NCBI RefSeq assembly: GCF_007859865.1 | Contig: NZ_SJPI01000002.1 | Coordinates: 1,694,721 to 1,758,720 of the forward strand | Reading direction: 5' to 3' | From: Rubripirellula amarantea | GTDB lineage: Bacteria; Planctomycetota; Planctomycetia; Pirellulales; Pirellulaceae | Length of the DNA: 64,000 nucleotides | Shown here: positions 45,357-54,367 of the stretch, one piece after another | How the letters are laid out: each line of letters opens with the position of its first letter | How positions within the stretch are numbered: position 1 is the stretch's first letter | The notes under the pieces: model-generated | Database searches by the model: none | What the model was told of the DNA's origin: nothing | What the model saw: the letters and a program-made list of their open reading frames with translations, nothing else | Program-made: the position numbers and the translations under genes

Positions 45357-45887
45357 TCATTCGTGGTCGTGACCTTCGTGGTCATGGTCGTGTGCGATCG
45401 TTCCTCGGAACGATTTGCCGTTGATCGTTAGGACGAGTTTTGGGTCGGCTCCTTCTTCATCTAGGTGCTCGCCGAGTTCCGCGTCTGTCGAAACAAAACG
45501 CGACGACTTGCCTTGTGGGTCATTTGCATCAGGCGAAGCGGCCAGCTTGAATTGTTCCGGCTTGCCGTCATGTTTGACATTGATCGTGATCTCGGTCGAT
45601 TCGATCGGGATTTGCTCAGTCGCGGCTGCGTTGAGTACATAAATCGTCACCGAACCAGTGTCTTCGTCGTGAACGAGTTCGGCGTGGTATTCCTCGTTGC
45701 CTAATTCGATCAATCCGCCGTGATGCGGTCCTTCGCTGGGGTGTGCGTGTTCGTCATGGTCGTCATGCGTATCGACGGTTGCCGGAGGTGCCGCTGTTTC
45801 AACGGTCGTACCGGATTCCTTGCAGCCGACGAAGCCGAAGGTTGCCGATGCCAGAACGAGTGTGAAGAATTTGCTTGAAAGTTTCAT
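45357..45887 (-). CDS. His-rich exported lipoprotein with PHGG-type domain
   Basis: 176 residues. A lipobox-like end of the signal sequence (TFGFVGC, Cys22) is followed by a His/Asp stretch (DTHDDHDEHAHPSEGPHH). The core, GPHHGGLIELGNEEYHAELV, is the same domain as in the TRASH-repeat protein at 26881-28269. The C-terminus ends in HDHDHEGHDHE. Proteins of this type are common beside CusA/CzcA pumps and probably hold metal at the outer face of the inner membrane or the inner face of the outer membrane. It is the second gene after the CzcA-like pump. Confidence 0.75.
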   Translation of the reverse strand: MKLSSKFFTLVLASATFGFVGCKESGTTVETAAPPATVDTHDDHDEHAHPSEGPHHGGLIELGNEEYHAELVHDEDTGSVTIYVLNAAATEQIPIESTEITINVKHDGKPEQFKLAASPDANDPQGKSSRFVSTDAELGEHLDEEGADPKLVLTINGKSFRGTIAHDHDHEGHDHE

Positions 45888-45934
45888 TGGTTTTCTCAGT
45901 GGGGGGTGAAGATTGGGAATTGAAAGTCGTCCGA

Positions 45935-45977
45935 CCGCTCCGCCGGTCGGTCTCGAACATACGAACCGGCGGAGCGG
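45935..45977. other. Long intergenic hairpin
   Basis: CCGCTCCGCCGGT (45935-45947) pairs fully with ACCGGCGGAGCGG (45965-45977), extended by four more pairs around one bulged base. It stands between the His-linker protein gene and the lipoprotein gene. No T-run follows on the minus strand, so it may be a partial terminator or an mRNA stabiliser. Confidence 0.55.
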
Positions 45978-45992
45978 TTCGGCGACAATTCG

Positions 45993-46652
45993 CTAGTGAC
46001 TGTGCTTGACCTCGAAGCCGGTCTTGGCGAGCCATTGTTCCCAAGTCGTTGCGACCTCATGGGAACCCACTTCGATGTGCTTCCATTGCGGACAACGGAA
46101 ACTCAAGTCGGCGTGGCCGGAATGTTGCTTGCTGTTCAATTCGCAGCCGAGTCCTTTTAGCATTGCTGTCAGCTCTGCGAGTTGTTCTTGGTTTTCAAGG
46201 TGCAGTGTTTTCCACTCGGTGATGCGGTAATTAACCTCTTCGACTTGGCCGGCCGCGTGACTGTGCCCGGCGTGATCGTGTGCCGCGTGGTCGTGACCTT
46301 CATGCCCAGCGTGATCGTCGCCGTGGTCCGCCGCGTGACCGTGCAGGGTCTCGAATCCTGCTTTCTTGAGCCACGATTCCCATTGGTGAGCTAGCTTGTC
46401 GTCGGCGACTTCCATGCTCTTCCATTTTGGTGAACGATAAACGACATCGGTGTGCCCACCGTGGTTGTCGATCTTGGCTTCACAGCCCAGTTTCTGTACG
46501 GCAGCAAGGTGCTGTTGCGCCTTGGCTGAATCGTCGAAGTGCATCTCTTTCCACTCGGGCAAGCAGAATGCGATCGACTCTTCGGCACTGGCAACGCTGC
46601 CAACCGATGTGAGTGCGACGAAGCACAGTAGTCTTGAAATTCGTTTCAACAT
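45993..46652 (-). CDS. Exported two-repeat protein joined by a His-rich linker
   Basis: 219 residues with a signal peptide (RLLCFVALTSVGSVASAEE) and AAAGGAAA before the ATG. Two homologous units of about 80 residues: LPEWKEMHFDDSAKAQQHLA to WESWLKKAGFETLHGH, and ITEWKTLHLENQEQLAELTA to WEQWLAKTGFEVKHSH. Shared motifs are EWK-x-(M/L)H, KLGCE/GLGCEL, and W(E/K)SW-like with GFE-x-x-H. The linker (DHGDDHAGHEGHDHAAHDHA) carries about 13 His. No described family is recognised. It follows the CzcA-like pump by 41 bp and is likely co-transcribed, so a periplasmic metal carrier for that pump is inferred. Confidence 0.65.
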   Translation of the reverse strand: MLKRISRLLCFVALTSVGSVASAEESIAFCLPEWKEMHFDDSAKAQQHLAAVQKLGCEAKIDNHGGHTDVVYRSPKWKSMEVADDKLAHQWESWLKKAGFETLHGHAADHGDDHAGHEGHDHAAHDHAGHSHAAGQVEEVNYRITEWKTLHLENQEQLAELTAMLKGLGCELNSKQHSGHADLSFRCPQWKHIEVGSHEVATTWEQWLAKTGFEVKHSH

Positions 46653-46693
46653 AAAACTTTCCTTTTTGGAAAATGATCCGTTCGCTTCCTGTC

Positions 46694-49600
46694 TTAGGTT
46701 GCGGGTTCGGAAAGGGGTTGGGAGGTCTCTGTCGTCCTTGACCGAGATTGGTTGAGTGGTTGGTGAGATTCCTCGTCTTCGGACTCTTCAAACAGAGGAA
46801 TGTCGGTTTTCGATTCGTTGACAACTCGCTCAGCCGATTTCAGTCCGATCAGCCAGAACAACGCGGGGTGAACGAAGAAGTCGAGTAGCGTCGAGCTAAT
46901 CAGTCCGCCGAGAATCACGGTCGCGACTGGATAGAGGATTTCTTTGCCGGGTTCGCCAGCCGCCATGACCAACGGGACCAAGCCGATGCCGGAGGTAAGT
47001 GCGGTCATCAACACGGGAGCGAGTCGTTCCAGACCCGCCCGAACGATCATTTCTTTTGTCCAGTCTTCGCCTTCGTGCTGGACCAAGTGCAAATAGTGGT
47101 TGATCAGCAAGATTCCGTTTCGCGATGCGATTCCGGCCAGCGAGATGAAGCCGACCATTGCGGCAACGGTCAGCGTTTGGCCAGTGACGACCAACGCGAT
47201 CACCGAACCGATGAACGCCATTGGCAGGGCCATCATCACTTGCAGCGAGAGATTGACGCTGCGGAACATCGTGTACAGAACCAAGAACACGCCCACTAGC
47301 GAGACCGCGAACAGGATGCCGATGACTCGAGATGCCGATTGCTGGCTTTCAAATTGTCCGCTGTACTGAACGAAGTATCCCGGCGGCAACGACTCGACAA
47401 TGGGTTGGAACTTCTTTTGAATATCCTGCACCACGTCGACCACACCACGCTCGGATACGTTGCATTGCAACACGATTCGGCGACGAACGTCTTCGCGATT
47501 GATTGTGTTCGGGCCGCCTGATTCATAAATATTCGCAACTGATTCCAAAGGCACCTTGCCACCGTCAGCGAGGTCAATCGTCAACCGCTTGAGCGTTTGC
47601 AAGTTCTCACGGTAATCCTCATCGAGACGCAGCATCAAATCGAACGTGCGTTGGCCGATTAAGATTTCGGAAACGACCTGTCCGTTGAGAGCCGTTTGGA
47701 TGAACTCGTTGACTTCGACGGCACTGAGTCCGTAAAGCAACAGCTTGTCGCGGTCGAGTTCGATCCGTAATTGCGGAATGATGACTTGGGGTTCGACCAG
47801 CACATCCTTCGTTCCGGACACCGTCTTCATTACCGCTTCCATCTCGCCCGCTTTGCGACGCAACAGATCGAGATCGTCGCCATAGATTTTGATTCCAATT
47901 TGAGCCTTCACACCGGAGATCATGTGCGAGATCAAGTGAGCGATTGGTTGCTCGACCGCCGTGACGATGCCGGGAATGTCGGCCATCGCCTCGCGAATTT
48001 CTTCGAGCTGTTCTTCGCGGGATCGCGGCGATTCGGGATCGAGTTCCAAGATGAACTCGCTCATATTCACGCCCTCGGCGTGTTCGTCTAACTCGGCGCG
48101 GCCGGTACGTCGAATGAATCCTTCGATGTCTTCAATCTCTCGCAATCGAGTTTCGACGCGGCTAGAAATGTCGTTGGAAGTAGCCAGTGAAGTGCCCGGC
48201 GGCAACACGACGTTTAGTTGAACCGCACCTTCATTAAATGGCGGCAGGAAGTCGCGTTCGAGACTCATCAGGAACATCCCGGACAGGACGACCAGAACCG
48301 CTGTCACGGCCAAGTTAAAACGCGGAACCGTCAGACTGAAGCGAATAACCTTGTCGCCGACCCATTTGATCGCTCGCAAGATAATGCCGTCTTTCTCGTG
48401 CCCCTCTGATTTCACGCTGCCGAGCAACCAGTACGACAACACCGGTGTCACAGTCAGCGAAACCAATAGCGACGACAGGATCGAAACGATGTAGGCGATA
48501 CCGAGCGGAGCGAACAGACGTCCTTCCATGCCTGAGAGTGCGAACAGCGGTAGAAATACGAGGATCACGATCATCGTGCCGAACACGATCGAATTGCGAA
48601 TCTCGATACTGGCACGGAATACAACCAGCAACGGATGCTTGGGGTTATCGCTGGCCCTGTTCTCTTTGAGTCGCCGATAGATGTTCTCGACATCCACGAT
48701 GGCGTCATCGACCAGTTCGCCAATCGCAACGGCCAAACCACCCAGCGTCATCGTGTTGATCGACAAATCGAAGATCGAAAACACGATCGCTGTCATTACT
48801 AGCGACAACGGAATCGCGGTCAGCGTGATGAATGTCGTGCGGACGTTCATCAGGAACAGGAACAAGATAATGACGACTAAGATGCCGCCGTCACGAAGTG
48901 CCTCGGCAACATTTTCAATGGCACGGTCGATGAATGACTTTTGCGTGTAGAGTGGTTCGATGCGGAGGTCACCCGGCAAAGAAGGTCGCAACTCATCAAT
49001 TGCCGCAATCACATCTTCGGTCACTCGCCGCGTGTCGGCTCCCGGTTGCTTATTGATCGTAAGAATGACCGCAGGTCCACCGCTGTAATTTCTGTCCTCA
49101 TCGCGTACCCAGGCTGAACTGTCGCCGCGTTTGACCTGCGCTCCTTCGACGACGCGTGCGATCTGGCCCAGCGCAATGGGGCGGCCGTCCTTCATCGTGA
49201 CGACGACCTTTTGCAGGTCTTCAATGCTCTGGACACGGCCCAGGCCACGAACCAGCAATTCGTTCGGGCCTTGTTCATCCAAGTAGCCGCCCGTGGCGTT
49301 GTCATTGCTGTTCTGAACGGCTTGCTTGACCTCATGCAACGAAATTCCAAATCGCAACATCGCATCGGGGTCGACCAACACTTGAAACTGCTTGCGTCCA
49401 CCGCCCATCGTGAAGACTTGCGAAACGCCAGGGATCGTCAGCAATCGCTGCCGCACAACCCAATCGCCGAGCGTTCGCAGTTCAAGCGGTTCGGTCGCTC
49501 CGTCGTCGCTCCACATTCCCAACATCAGGATTTGCCCCATGATGGAAGAGATCGGTGCAAGCGTTGGCTTCACGCCCTTCGGCATCCGTTCTTGAACGAG

Positions 49601-49945
49601 TTGCAGTCGTTCATTGACGATTTGTCGGTCGTTGTAAATGTCCGTGTTCCAATCGAACTCGACATAAATGACCGAGATACCAACGCCCGACGAACTGCGG
49701 ACGGCTTGAACGCCGTTCGCGCCATTGACCGCCGTTTCAATCGGAAACGTAATCAGTGTTTCAACTTCCTCCGGTGCCAATCCCGGTGCCTCGGTCATGA
49801 TGACCACGCGAGGCCGGTTCAGGTCGGGGAAGACGTCGATCGGGGCCAGCATCGCCTGCCAAGTCCCGAATCCCACCAGGAACAAGGCAACGGCGATGAC
49901 GAGCAAACGCTGCTTGAGCGCAAATCGAATGATTGAATTAAGCAT
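46694..49945 (-). CDS. Heavy-metal RND efflux pump (CzcA-like)
   Basis: 1083 residues with the full HME-RND layout (two TM blocks, two periplasmic loops). TM4 carries VAIGELVDDAIVDVENIYRR. Unlike the pump at 28383, the CusA methionine positions are changed: FNEGAVQLNVVLPPGTSL in place of the YMP segment, and HMISGVKAQIGIKIYG in place of the ML-x-SGIK-x-P segment. It therefore probably exports another ion (Zn, Cd, Co or Ni) or handles copper differently. AAGGAG lies nine bases before the ATG. The adaptor gene ends 11 bp upstream. The last 40 residues are acidic and Ser-rich. Confidence 0.9.
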   Translation of the reverse strand: MLNSIIRFALKQRLLVIAVALFLVGFGTWQAMLAPIDVFPDLNRPRVVIMTEAPGLAPEEVETLITFPIETAVNGANGVQAVRSSSGVGISVIYVEFDWNTDIYNDRQIVNERLQLVQERMPKGVKPTLAPISSIMGQILMLGMWSDDGATEPLELRTLGDWVVRQRLLTIPGVSQVFTMGGGRKQFQVLVDPDAMLRFGISLHEVKQAVQNSNDNATGGYLDEQGPNELLVRGLGRVQSIEDLQKVVVTMKDGRPIALGQIARVVEGAQVKRGDSSAWVRDEDRNYSGGPAVILTINKQPGADTRRVTEDVIAAIDELRPSLPGDLRIEPLYTQKSFIDRAIENVAEALRDGGILVVIILFLFLMNVRTTFITLTAIPLSLVMTAIVFSIFDLSINTMTLGGLAVAIGELVDDAIVDVENIYRRLKENRASDNPKHPLLVVFRASIEIRNSIVFGTMIVILVFLPLFALSGMEGRLFAPLGIAYIVSILSSLLVSLTVTPVLSYWLLGSVKSEGHEKDGIILRAIKWVGDKVIRFSLTVPRFNLAVTAVLVVLSGMFLMSLERDFLPPFNEGAVQLNVVLPPGTSLATSNDISSRVETRLREIEDIEGFIRRTGRAELDEHAEGVNMSEFILELDPESPRSREEQLEEIREAMADIPGIVTAVEQPIAHLISHMISGVKAQIGIKIYGDDLDLLRRKAGEMEAVMKTVSGTKDVLVEPQVIIPQLRIELDRDKLLLYGLSAVEVNEFIQTALNGQVVSEILIGQRTFDLMLRLDEDYRENLQTLKRLTIDLADGGKVPLESVANIYESGGPNTINREDVRRRIVLQCNVSERGVVDVVQDIQKKFQPIVESLPPGYFVQYSGQFESQQSASRVIGILFAVSLVGVFLVLYTMFRSVNLSLQVMMALPMAFIGSVIALVVTGQTLTVAAMVGFISLAGIASRNGILLINHYLHLVQHEGEDWTKEMIVRAGLERLAPVLMTALTSGIGLVPLVMAAGEPGKEILYPVATVILGGLISSTLLDFFVHPALFWLIGLKSAERVVNESKTDIPLFEESEDEESHQPLNQSRSRTTETSQPLSEPAT

Positions 49946-49956
49946 GATGTGGCTCC

Positions 49957-51444
49957 TTAGTGGTTGTGGCCCGCGTGTGGATCAACTCCACCGCCAGACT
50001 TGTTTTTGAGAGCCATTTGCATTTGATGAGCGCCACGCATTGCGATGACGTCACCGGGGAACAACGATCCGTCGTTGTCGATCACGGCGGAATACTGATC
50101 GCGGTACTTCACATGTACCGGCACGCGATCAAAGTGACTGCCATTCTGCTGAAACACGAACGTTTCCGCTCCTTCGCTCGCCACGGCCTCGACAGGCACC
50201 ACGATTTGTTCCGGCATTTCTTCGACCGGTACTCGCAACTGCATCCGTTGACCGGGGACGTAAAGCCATTCGACGTAGCGATTGCCGTCGGCGCGATGAT
50301 CTTTGGCGACTTCGTTGGGAAGGCGAACGTAGAAATTCAAGGTTCGCGACTGGGCATCGACTTGATTGGCGAGGTACGCCATTTCCAAGCCCTCGATCAC
50401 ACGGGATTTGGAGCCTGGTTCTTCCAGGATCGCGTCAACCGCCCAGCCATTTTGAGATGCTTTGCGAAGTTGCTTGATGTCTTGCTCGAACGCGAGTCCT
50501 TCGATGAACAGTTCCTCGTAGTCGGTTAGGATGCAAAGCGTTTCGCCCGCATTGATGGATTGGCCTTTGTGCACGGCCAAGTCTTGTAGGATCAACGGGC
50601 CAGTGTGTTTGGGCTGGTCATCTTTGACGTAACCCGCTTGAATGACATGCTGGGTCAATCGCAATTCATCTTCGCCGTGGCTGTCGACGCTCGGTGCGAA
50701 CACTTGTAGCTCACGGAGCAACCGTCGCTCACGCTCGATTTGATCAACCTGGTTATCCGACAATCCGTGCAGCCGCAGCGATTCACGCATTGCGCTCAAG
50801 TTGGCGTTCAGTTTGTCGCGGGCGTATTGCCGTTCCAGCAAGACCTTGCCCGCGATCGCACCGCTACTGGTGACCTGTTGCAAGCGAGCGACCTCGCGTT
50901 GTTCAACATCGAGTTCCCCAAGCGTGCGAAGGAAATCCGTCTGTGCATTCACGAGGTCTTCGTGCGTCAAGCGGATCTGAAACAGAAGGCTTCCCGGCTC
51001 GACCGCTTCGCCTTGCACCGCATGAACATGCGTGACGACACCCGTCATCGGCGTTGCGACTTGAACTCGCGATCGTCCTGGTCGCTCGACGACGACAGCT
51101 GGCACCGTGATTGATCGGCGGAAGGTTTCCAGCTTGATCGGGCGGATCGTTTCGTCGGACAATCCAATGTTGCGGATCGCTTGCTTTGACAGTTCTAACG
51201 AAGTCGCTGCGTCATGCCCGGCGTGGGCAGCCTGATCGTGTCCAGCATGAGGATCAGCTTCGCCAGCCGCCTCACCTTCGTGCGATTCGCTGCCGCCACT
51301 TCGGAACGAAACAGCGGTTCGATCGACCCACGCCTTCGTGGCCGGGAACCAATGCTGCCAAGTGAAACCACCGACGATCACAACGATCAGCGTGGCGACT
51401 AACCAAACCCACTTCATGGGCATTTTGGGCATACGGATTTTCAT
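49957..51444 (-). CDS. RND periplasmic adaptor (CzcB-like), His-rich ends
   Basis: 495 residues. One N-terminal TM helix (WVWLVATLIVVIVGGFTW) is followed by a His/Glu-rich stretch (HEGEAAGEADPHAGHDQAAH and AGHDAATS) and the membrane-fusion fold: RVQVATPMTGVVTHVHAVQG, a long helical hairpin (residues about 160-225), and the beta-barrel RTLNFYVRLPNEV. The C-terminus ends VDPHAGHNH. No DUF3347 or Cys-x2-Cys inserts are present, in contrast to the other adaptor. It bridges the CzcA-like pump and the TolC-type channel encoded upstream at 52489-54120. The His clusters could collect metal in the periplasm. Confidence 0.88.
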   Translation of the reverse strand: MKIRMPKMPMKWVWLVATLIVVIVGGFTWQHWFPATKAWVDRTAVSFRSGGSESHEGEAAGEADPHAGHDQAAHAGHDAATSLELSKQAIRNIGLSDETIRPIKLETFRRSITVPAVVVERPGRSRVQVATPMTGVVTHVHAVQGEAVEPGSLLFQIRLTHEDLVNAQTDFLRTLGELDVEQREVARLQQVTSSGAIAGKVLLERQYARDKLNANLSAMRESLRLHGLSDNQVDQIERERRLLRELQVFAPSVDSHGEDELRLTQHVIQAGYVKDDQPKHTGPLILQDLAVHKGQSINAGETLCILTDYEELFIEGLAFEQDIKQLRKASQNGWAVDAILEEPGSKSRVIEGLEMAYLANQVDAQSRTLNFYVRLPNEVAKDHRADGNRYVEWLYVPGQRMQLRVPVEEMPEQIVVPVEAVASEGAETFVFQQNGSHFDRVPVHVKYRDQYSAVIDNDGSLFPGDVIAMRGAHQMQMALKNKSGGGVDPHAGHNH

Positions 51445-51691
51445 GGTAACGAAACCAACGGAACAACTGCCGGAGAAACCAACCCACGATTCAATGTGTG
51501 TGGATCAGAGAAAGGTCAACGCGAAGAAGCGTCCGTGGCAGATGACCGGCGAATGCAGGCTGAATCAATCAGCGCAAACGAAATTCGCCAAGAGTGTCGG
51601 AGCCGATGCACGAGGATCGAAAGTCTTGACGACTTCCGCTACGGCATAGAGGCACAGTCACTCTCATCCAATCACGGACGAGAGCGGACCA

Positions 51692-52234
51692 TTACAGACG
51701 CCAGACTTGCGTCTTGACGCGGAGAGGCGGATGCACCGAGTGCGGATCGGGCGGCGAACCGTACTCCGTCCGCAGTGCAGAGAGTTCTTGCGACGACAGT
51801 GACAATGAGTCCGTCAGCAAGGGCGACCAATCATAGGTCAAGATCAACGAAATATCGTTGTCTCGTTGATCGGCAACGATGTTGCAGTCGGCTTCGTCAC
51901 AGGATTCATGCGGGCCATGGGAACCCGAACAAGGCGATTCTGAACAAGGCTGTTCGGAACCAACTTCAGCCGTTTCCTCATCAAAGCAATCGCAAGCGAT
52001 CGAGCCATCAGCATTTTGCTGATGTTGGCACGAAGCTTTGTGACCTTCGTGGGAATGTCCGTCGTGTTCGTAGTCACCGTCGCAAAGACCGACCACGTGC
52101 GGGACGTCCACCATCACCTGGTCAACATCGTGACTGTGCGTGTGACCCGCATGAGCGTGATGCACACAACAACCCAGCAGTGCGTGAAGCACTACGGCAG
52201 TCATCGTCGAATAGGTGAGGAGTTTGTGAAACAT
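51692..52234 (-). CDS. Exported Cys/His-rich protein heading the CzcBA genes
   Basis: 180 residues. A signal-like start (YSTMTAVVLHALLGCCVHHA) leads to a His/Cys domain (HAGHTHSHD, DYEHDGHSHEGHKASCQHQ, CDCFDEE, CSESPCSGSHGPHESCDEAD) and a neutral tail with VHPPLRVKTQVWRL at the end. It sits between the outer-membrane gene and the adaptor gene. The layout matches the Cys-rich proteins at 34312-34866 and 17695-18075, with more His here. A metal buffer matched to the CzcA-like pump is inferred. No described family is recognised. Confidence 0.6.
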   Translation of the reverse strand: MFHKLLTYSTMTAVVLHALLGCCVHHAHAGHTHSHDVDQVMVDVPHVVGLCDGDYEHDGHSHEGHKASCQHQQNADGSIACDCFDEETAEVGSEQPCSESPCSGSHGPHESCDEADCNIVADQRDNDISLILTYDWSPLLTDSLSLSSQELSALRTEYGSPPDPHSVHPPLRVKTQVWRL

Positions 52235-52488
52235 GGTCGCTTTGTTAGGACACGGACAATCGGCGCATTGCGCCTAATCGTCGCAGTATTTCTATCGGCT
52301 TTCTCGATTGAGGGCTATACCGAAATCTTCAGCGGTCAGGTATTGCACGAGTCGTGCCAATCAAAGATTGACTGCGAATCGTTGGGAAATATCGCAAAAC
52401 CGACGTCTGACAAATTTTTGAAACGTTGTCAATCTGACGTCGACACCGTCCCATCCTGAGACAGTTTCCAGCGGAATCGGCATTCAAC

Positions 52489-54120
52489 CTAATGCTGGCT
52501 GAGCGTCAATCCTCGCAAACTATCGTCGCCGCTGTTGTCGATCACGGCATCCAAAGCACCAGTTAGGACGAAGCCATCAACTCGTGCGCGGGCTTGAGCC
52601 AGTTGCTGCTGCGACACGATATATTGCAGGTTCGTATCGAAGTAGGTTCGGCGGGACACCAGGACTTGAACGAAGCTCGTTTCGCCGGCTTTGTAGGCAA
52701 GCTCAGCGAGATTCAAACCGTCTTCCGCATTGGGCAGGATGTCAGTGGCGTACTGCTCGACAGCGACCAATGAAGAATCGTAGTCTCGCGAAACTTGAGC
52801 CAAGCGTGCTTTGATCGAGTTTTCGATCCGCTGGAGTTCGCGTGATGCACGCACGTACTCGGCACGGGCTGCCGAGATGTTGCCTTGGTTTTTGTTGAAG
52901 ACCGGGATCGGTGCGCCAACTTGAAAGTTGATCATGCCGTTGTCCGTTCCGTTGTCATACCCGGATGCGAGCTGCAAATCTAAGTTCGGAATCGGTTGAG
53001 CCTGTTGGCGGCAAAGATTGGCTCTGGCTTGATTGATTCGTGCCTGTGCCGACTGCACTTCGGGACTGGATGCGATCATGGTGGATGCAACGATCGACCA
53101 GTCCAAAGCGGTTTCCGCGCCCGGCAGTGTGCCTTGTAGTGGAACGGGCATCATGTCGGGATTGCCAGCCAAGGCGGCCATCTCTCGCCACGCGGCGTCG
53201 AAACGAATCTGGGCTTGTCGGAGGGCCAAGTCAATCTCGTTCTTTTGAACTTTTGCTTGAACGATTTCCAGTTGCGAGCCTTCTTGCGCTTCTTTGAGTT
53301 GCTCGGCGATCTCGACACCCTTGTCAGCGACCGACTGGAAATCGCGGATTAAATTCACTCGTTGCTGTGCCGCCAAGGCATCGTAGAACGTGATACGAAT
53401 GTCAGTCGCGATGCGATATTTCTGGGCTTCCAGCTGCATCAGTTGCGCACGCAAGGCTTCGTTGAGCACGGCGCGATTGAGCGCAAGTTTGTCGCCGGTA
53501 ATGATCGTTTGTGAGATGAACACCGAGTGCTGATCGGTACCTTGGTCGGCGAGCTGGACAGCGCTGTAGCCGAGTACAGGGTTGGCACGCAGCCCGACTT
53601 GGCATTTGAAACCAGCGGCCTTTTGCGTTGTCGCGACCAATTCAGCGATGGTCGGATTGTTCGCCAAAGCCATCGACTCGATCGCTTCGAGCGTCAATCC
53701 GGCGGGTTGTTCGCTGAGGTAGTACTCATTGCCGGTTGAAAATGGCACAACGGCGACTTCGCTGAGCGACTGTTCGGACGAATTCAACGCCATGATGTCT
53801 CGCAAGGAACCGGCGGACTCCTCATCGGAATCATCCTCTTCCGTTGCAACGGGTTTGTCGTCATCCGACTTGTCGTTGTACGCGACCGTGATCACAGGTG
53901 CCGCAACGATGGCCGTCGCCGGTGTTGAGGCGACGTTCGCTTCGCTCGATTGAAGCATTGTGGGATTGTGAGCTGATGTCGCAACGTGATTGCCAACACT
54001 CTGGCAACCGGCCGTGAAACTCATCGCTGAACCCAGCATCAATGTCATACTCAAAGCCGCACGCAACCGCCGACGTCGCGATTGACGAGAACGATTGCTG
54101 GTCGGTTGTGTTGCGATCAC
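52489..54120 (-). CDS. TolC-family outer-membrane lipoprotein (CzcC-like)
   Basis: 543 residues. The GTG at 54120 has GGAGG upstream. A basic Arg-rich start and hydrophobic stretch end in a lipobox (MSFTAGC). A linker rich in Ala, Asp and Glu (DDKPVATEEDDSDEESAG) precedes the OEP repeats: TLEAIESMALANNPTIAELV with GLRANPVLGYSAVQL, and AAREMAAL-like DAAWREMAALAGNP with PNLDLQLASGYD and GAPIPVFNKNQGNISAARAE. It is first of the set outer membrane - Cys/His protein - adaptor - pump, all on the minus strand, and provides the channel for that tripartite system. Confidence 0.88.
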   Translation of the reverse strand: MIATQPTSNRSRQSRRRRLRAALSMTLMLGSAMSFTAGCQSVGNHVATSAHNPTMLQSSEANVASTPATAIVAAPVITVAYNDKSDDDKPVATEEDDSDEESAGSLRDIMALNSSEQSLSEVAVVPFSTGNEYYLSEQPAGLTLEAIESMALANNPTIAELVATTQKAAGFKCQVGLRANPVLGYSAVQLADQGTDQHSVFISQTIITGDKLALNRAVLNEALRAQLMQLEAQKYRIATDIRITFYDALAAQQRVNLIRDFQSVADKGVEIAEQLKEAQEGSQLEIVQAKVQKNEIDLALRQAQIRFDAAWREMAALAGNPDMMPVPLQGTLPGAETALDWSIVASTMIASSPEVQSAQARINQARANLCRQQAQPIPNLDLQLASGYDNGTDNGMINFQVGAPIPVFNKNQGNISAARAEYVRASRELQRIENSIKARLAQVSRDYDSSLVAVEQYATDILPNAEDGLNLAELAYKAGETSFVQVLVSRRTYFDTNLQYIVSQQQLAQARARVDGFVLTGALDAVIDNSGDDSLRGLTLSQH

Positions 54121-54367
54121 CGCGTTTTCCTCCGTGAAAAATAAGACCAGCCGGAGTTTTCGATCGGTTCAGCATCAGTGAGATATTACGTCGAATCGTT
54201 GTAGTCGGACCTTCCCCAACTCTTTCGAGTCCGGTGGTGACGGTTGTGCGGAAGAAACCCGCAGAAGTGCCTGCACACGAGGCCAAATAACGCCGGAGTC
54301 CGTTCCGGCATGATTCATTCCAACAATTCAATGCCTCAGCGAGGACCTTTGTTTAATGGCACTTCGT

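Noticed and set aside
49211-49936. Long plus-strand frame inside the CzcA-like gene
   Set aside because: Same reasoning: antisense shadow of a clear RND gene.
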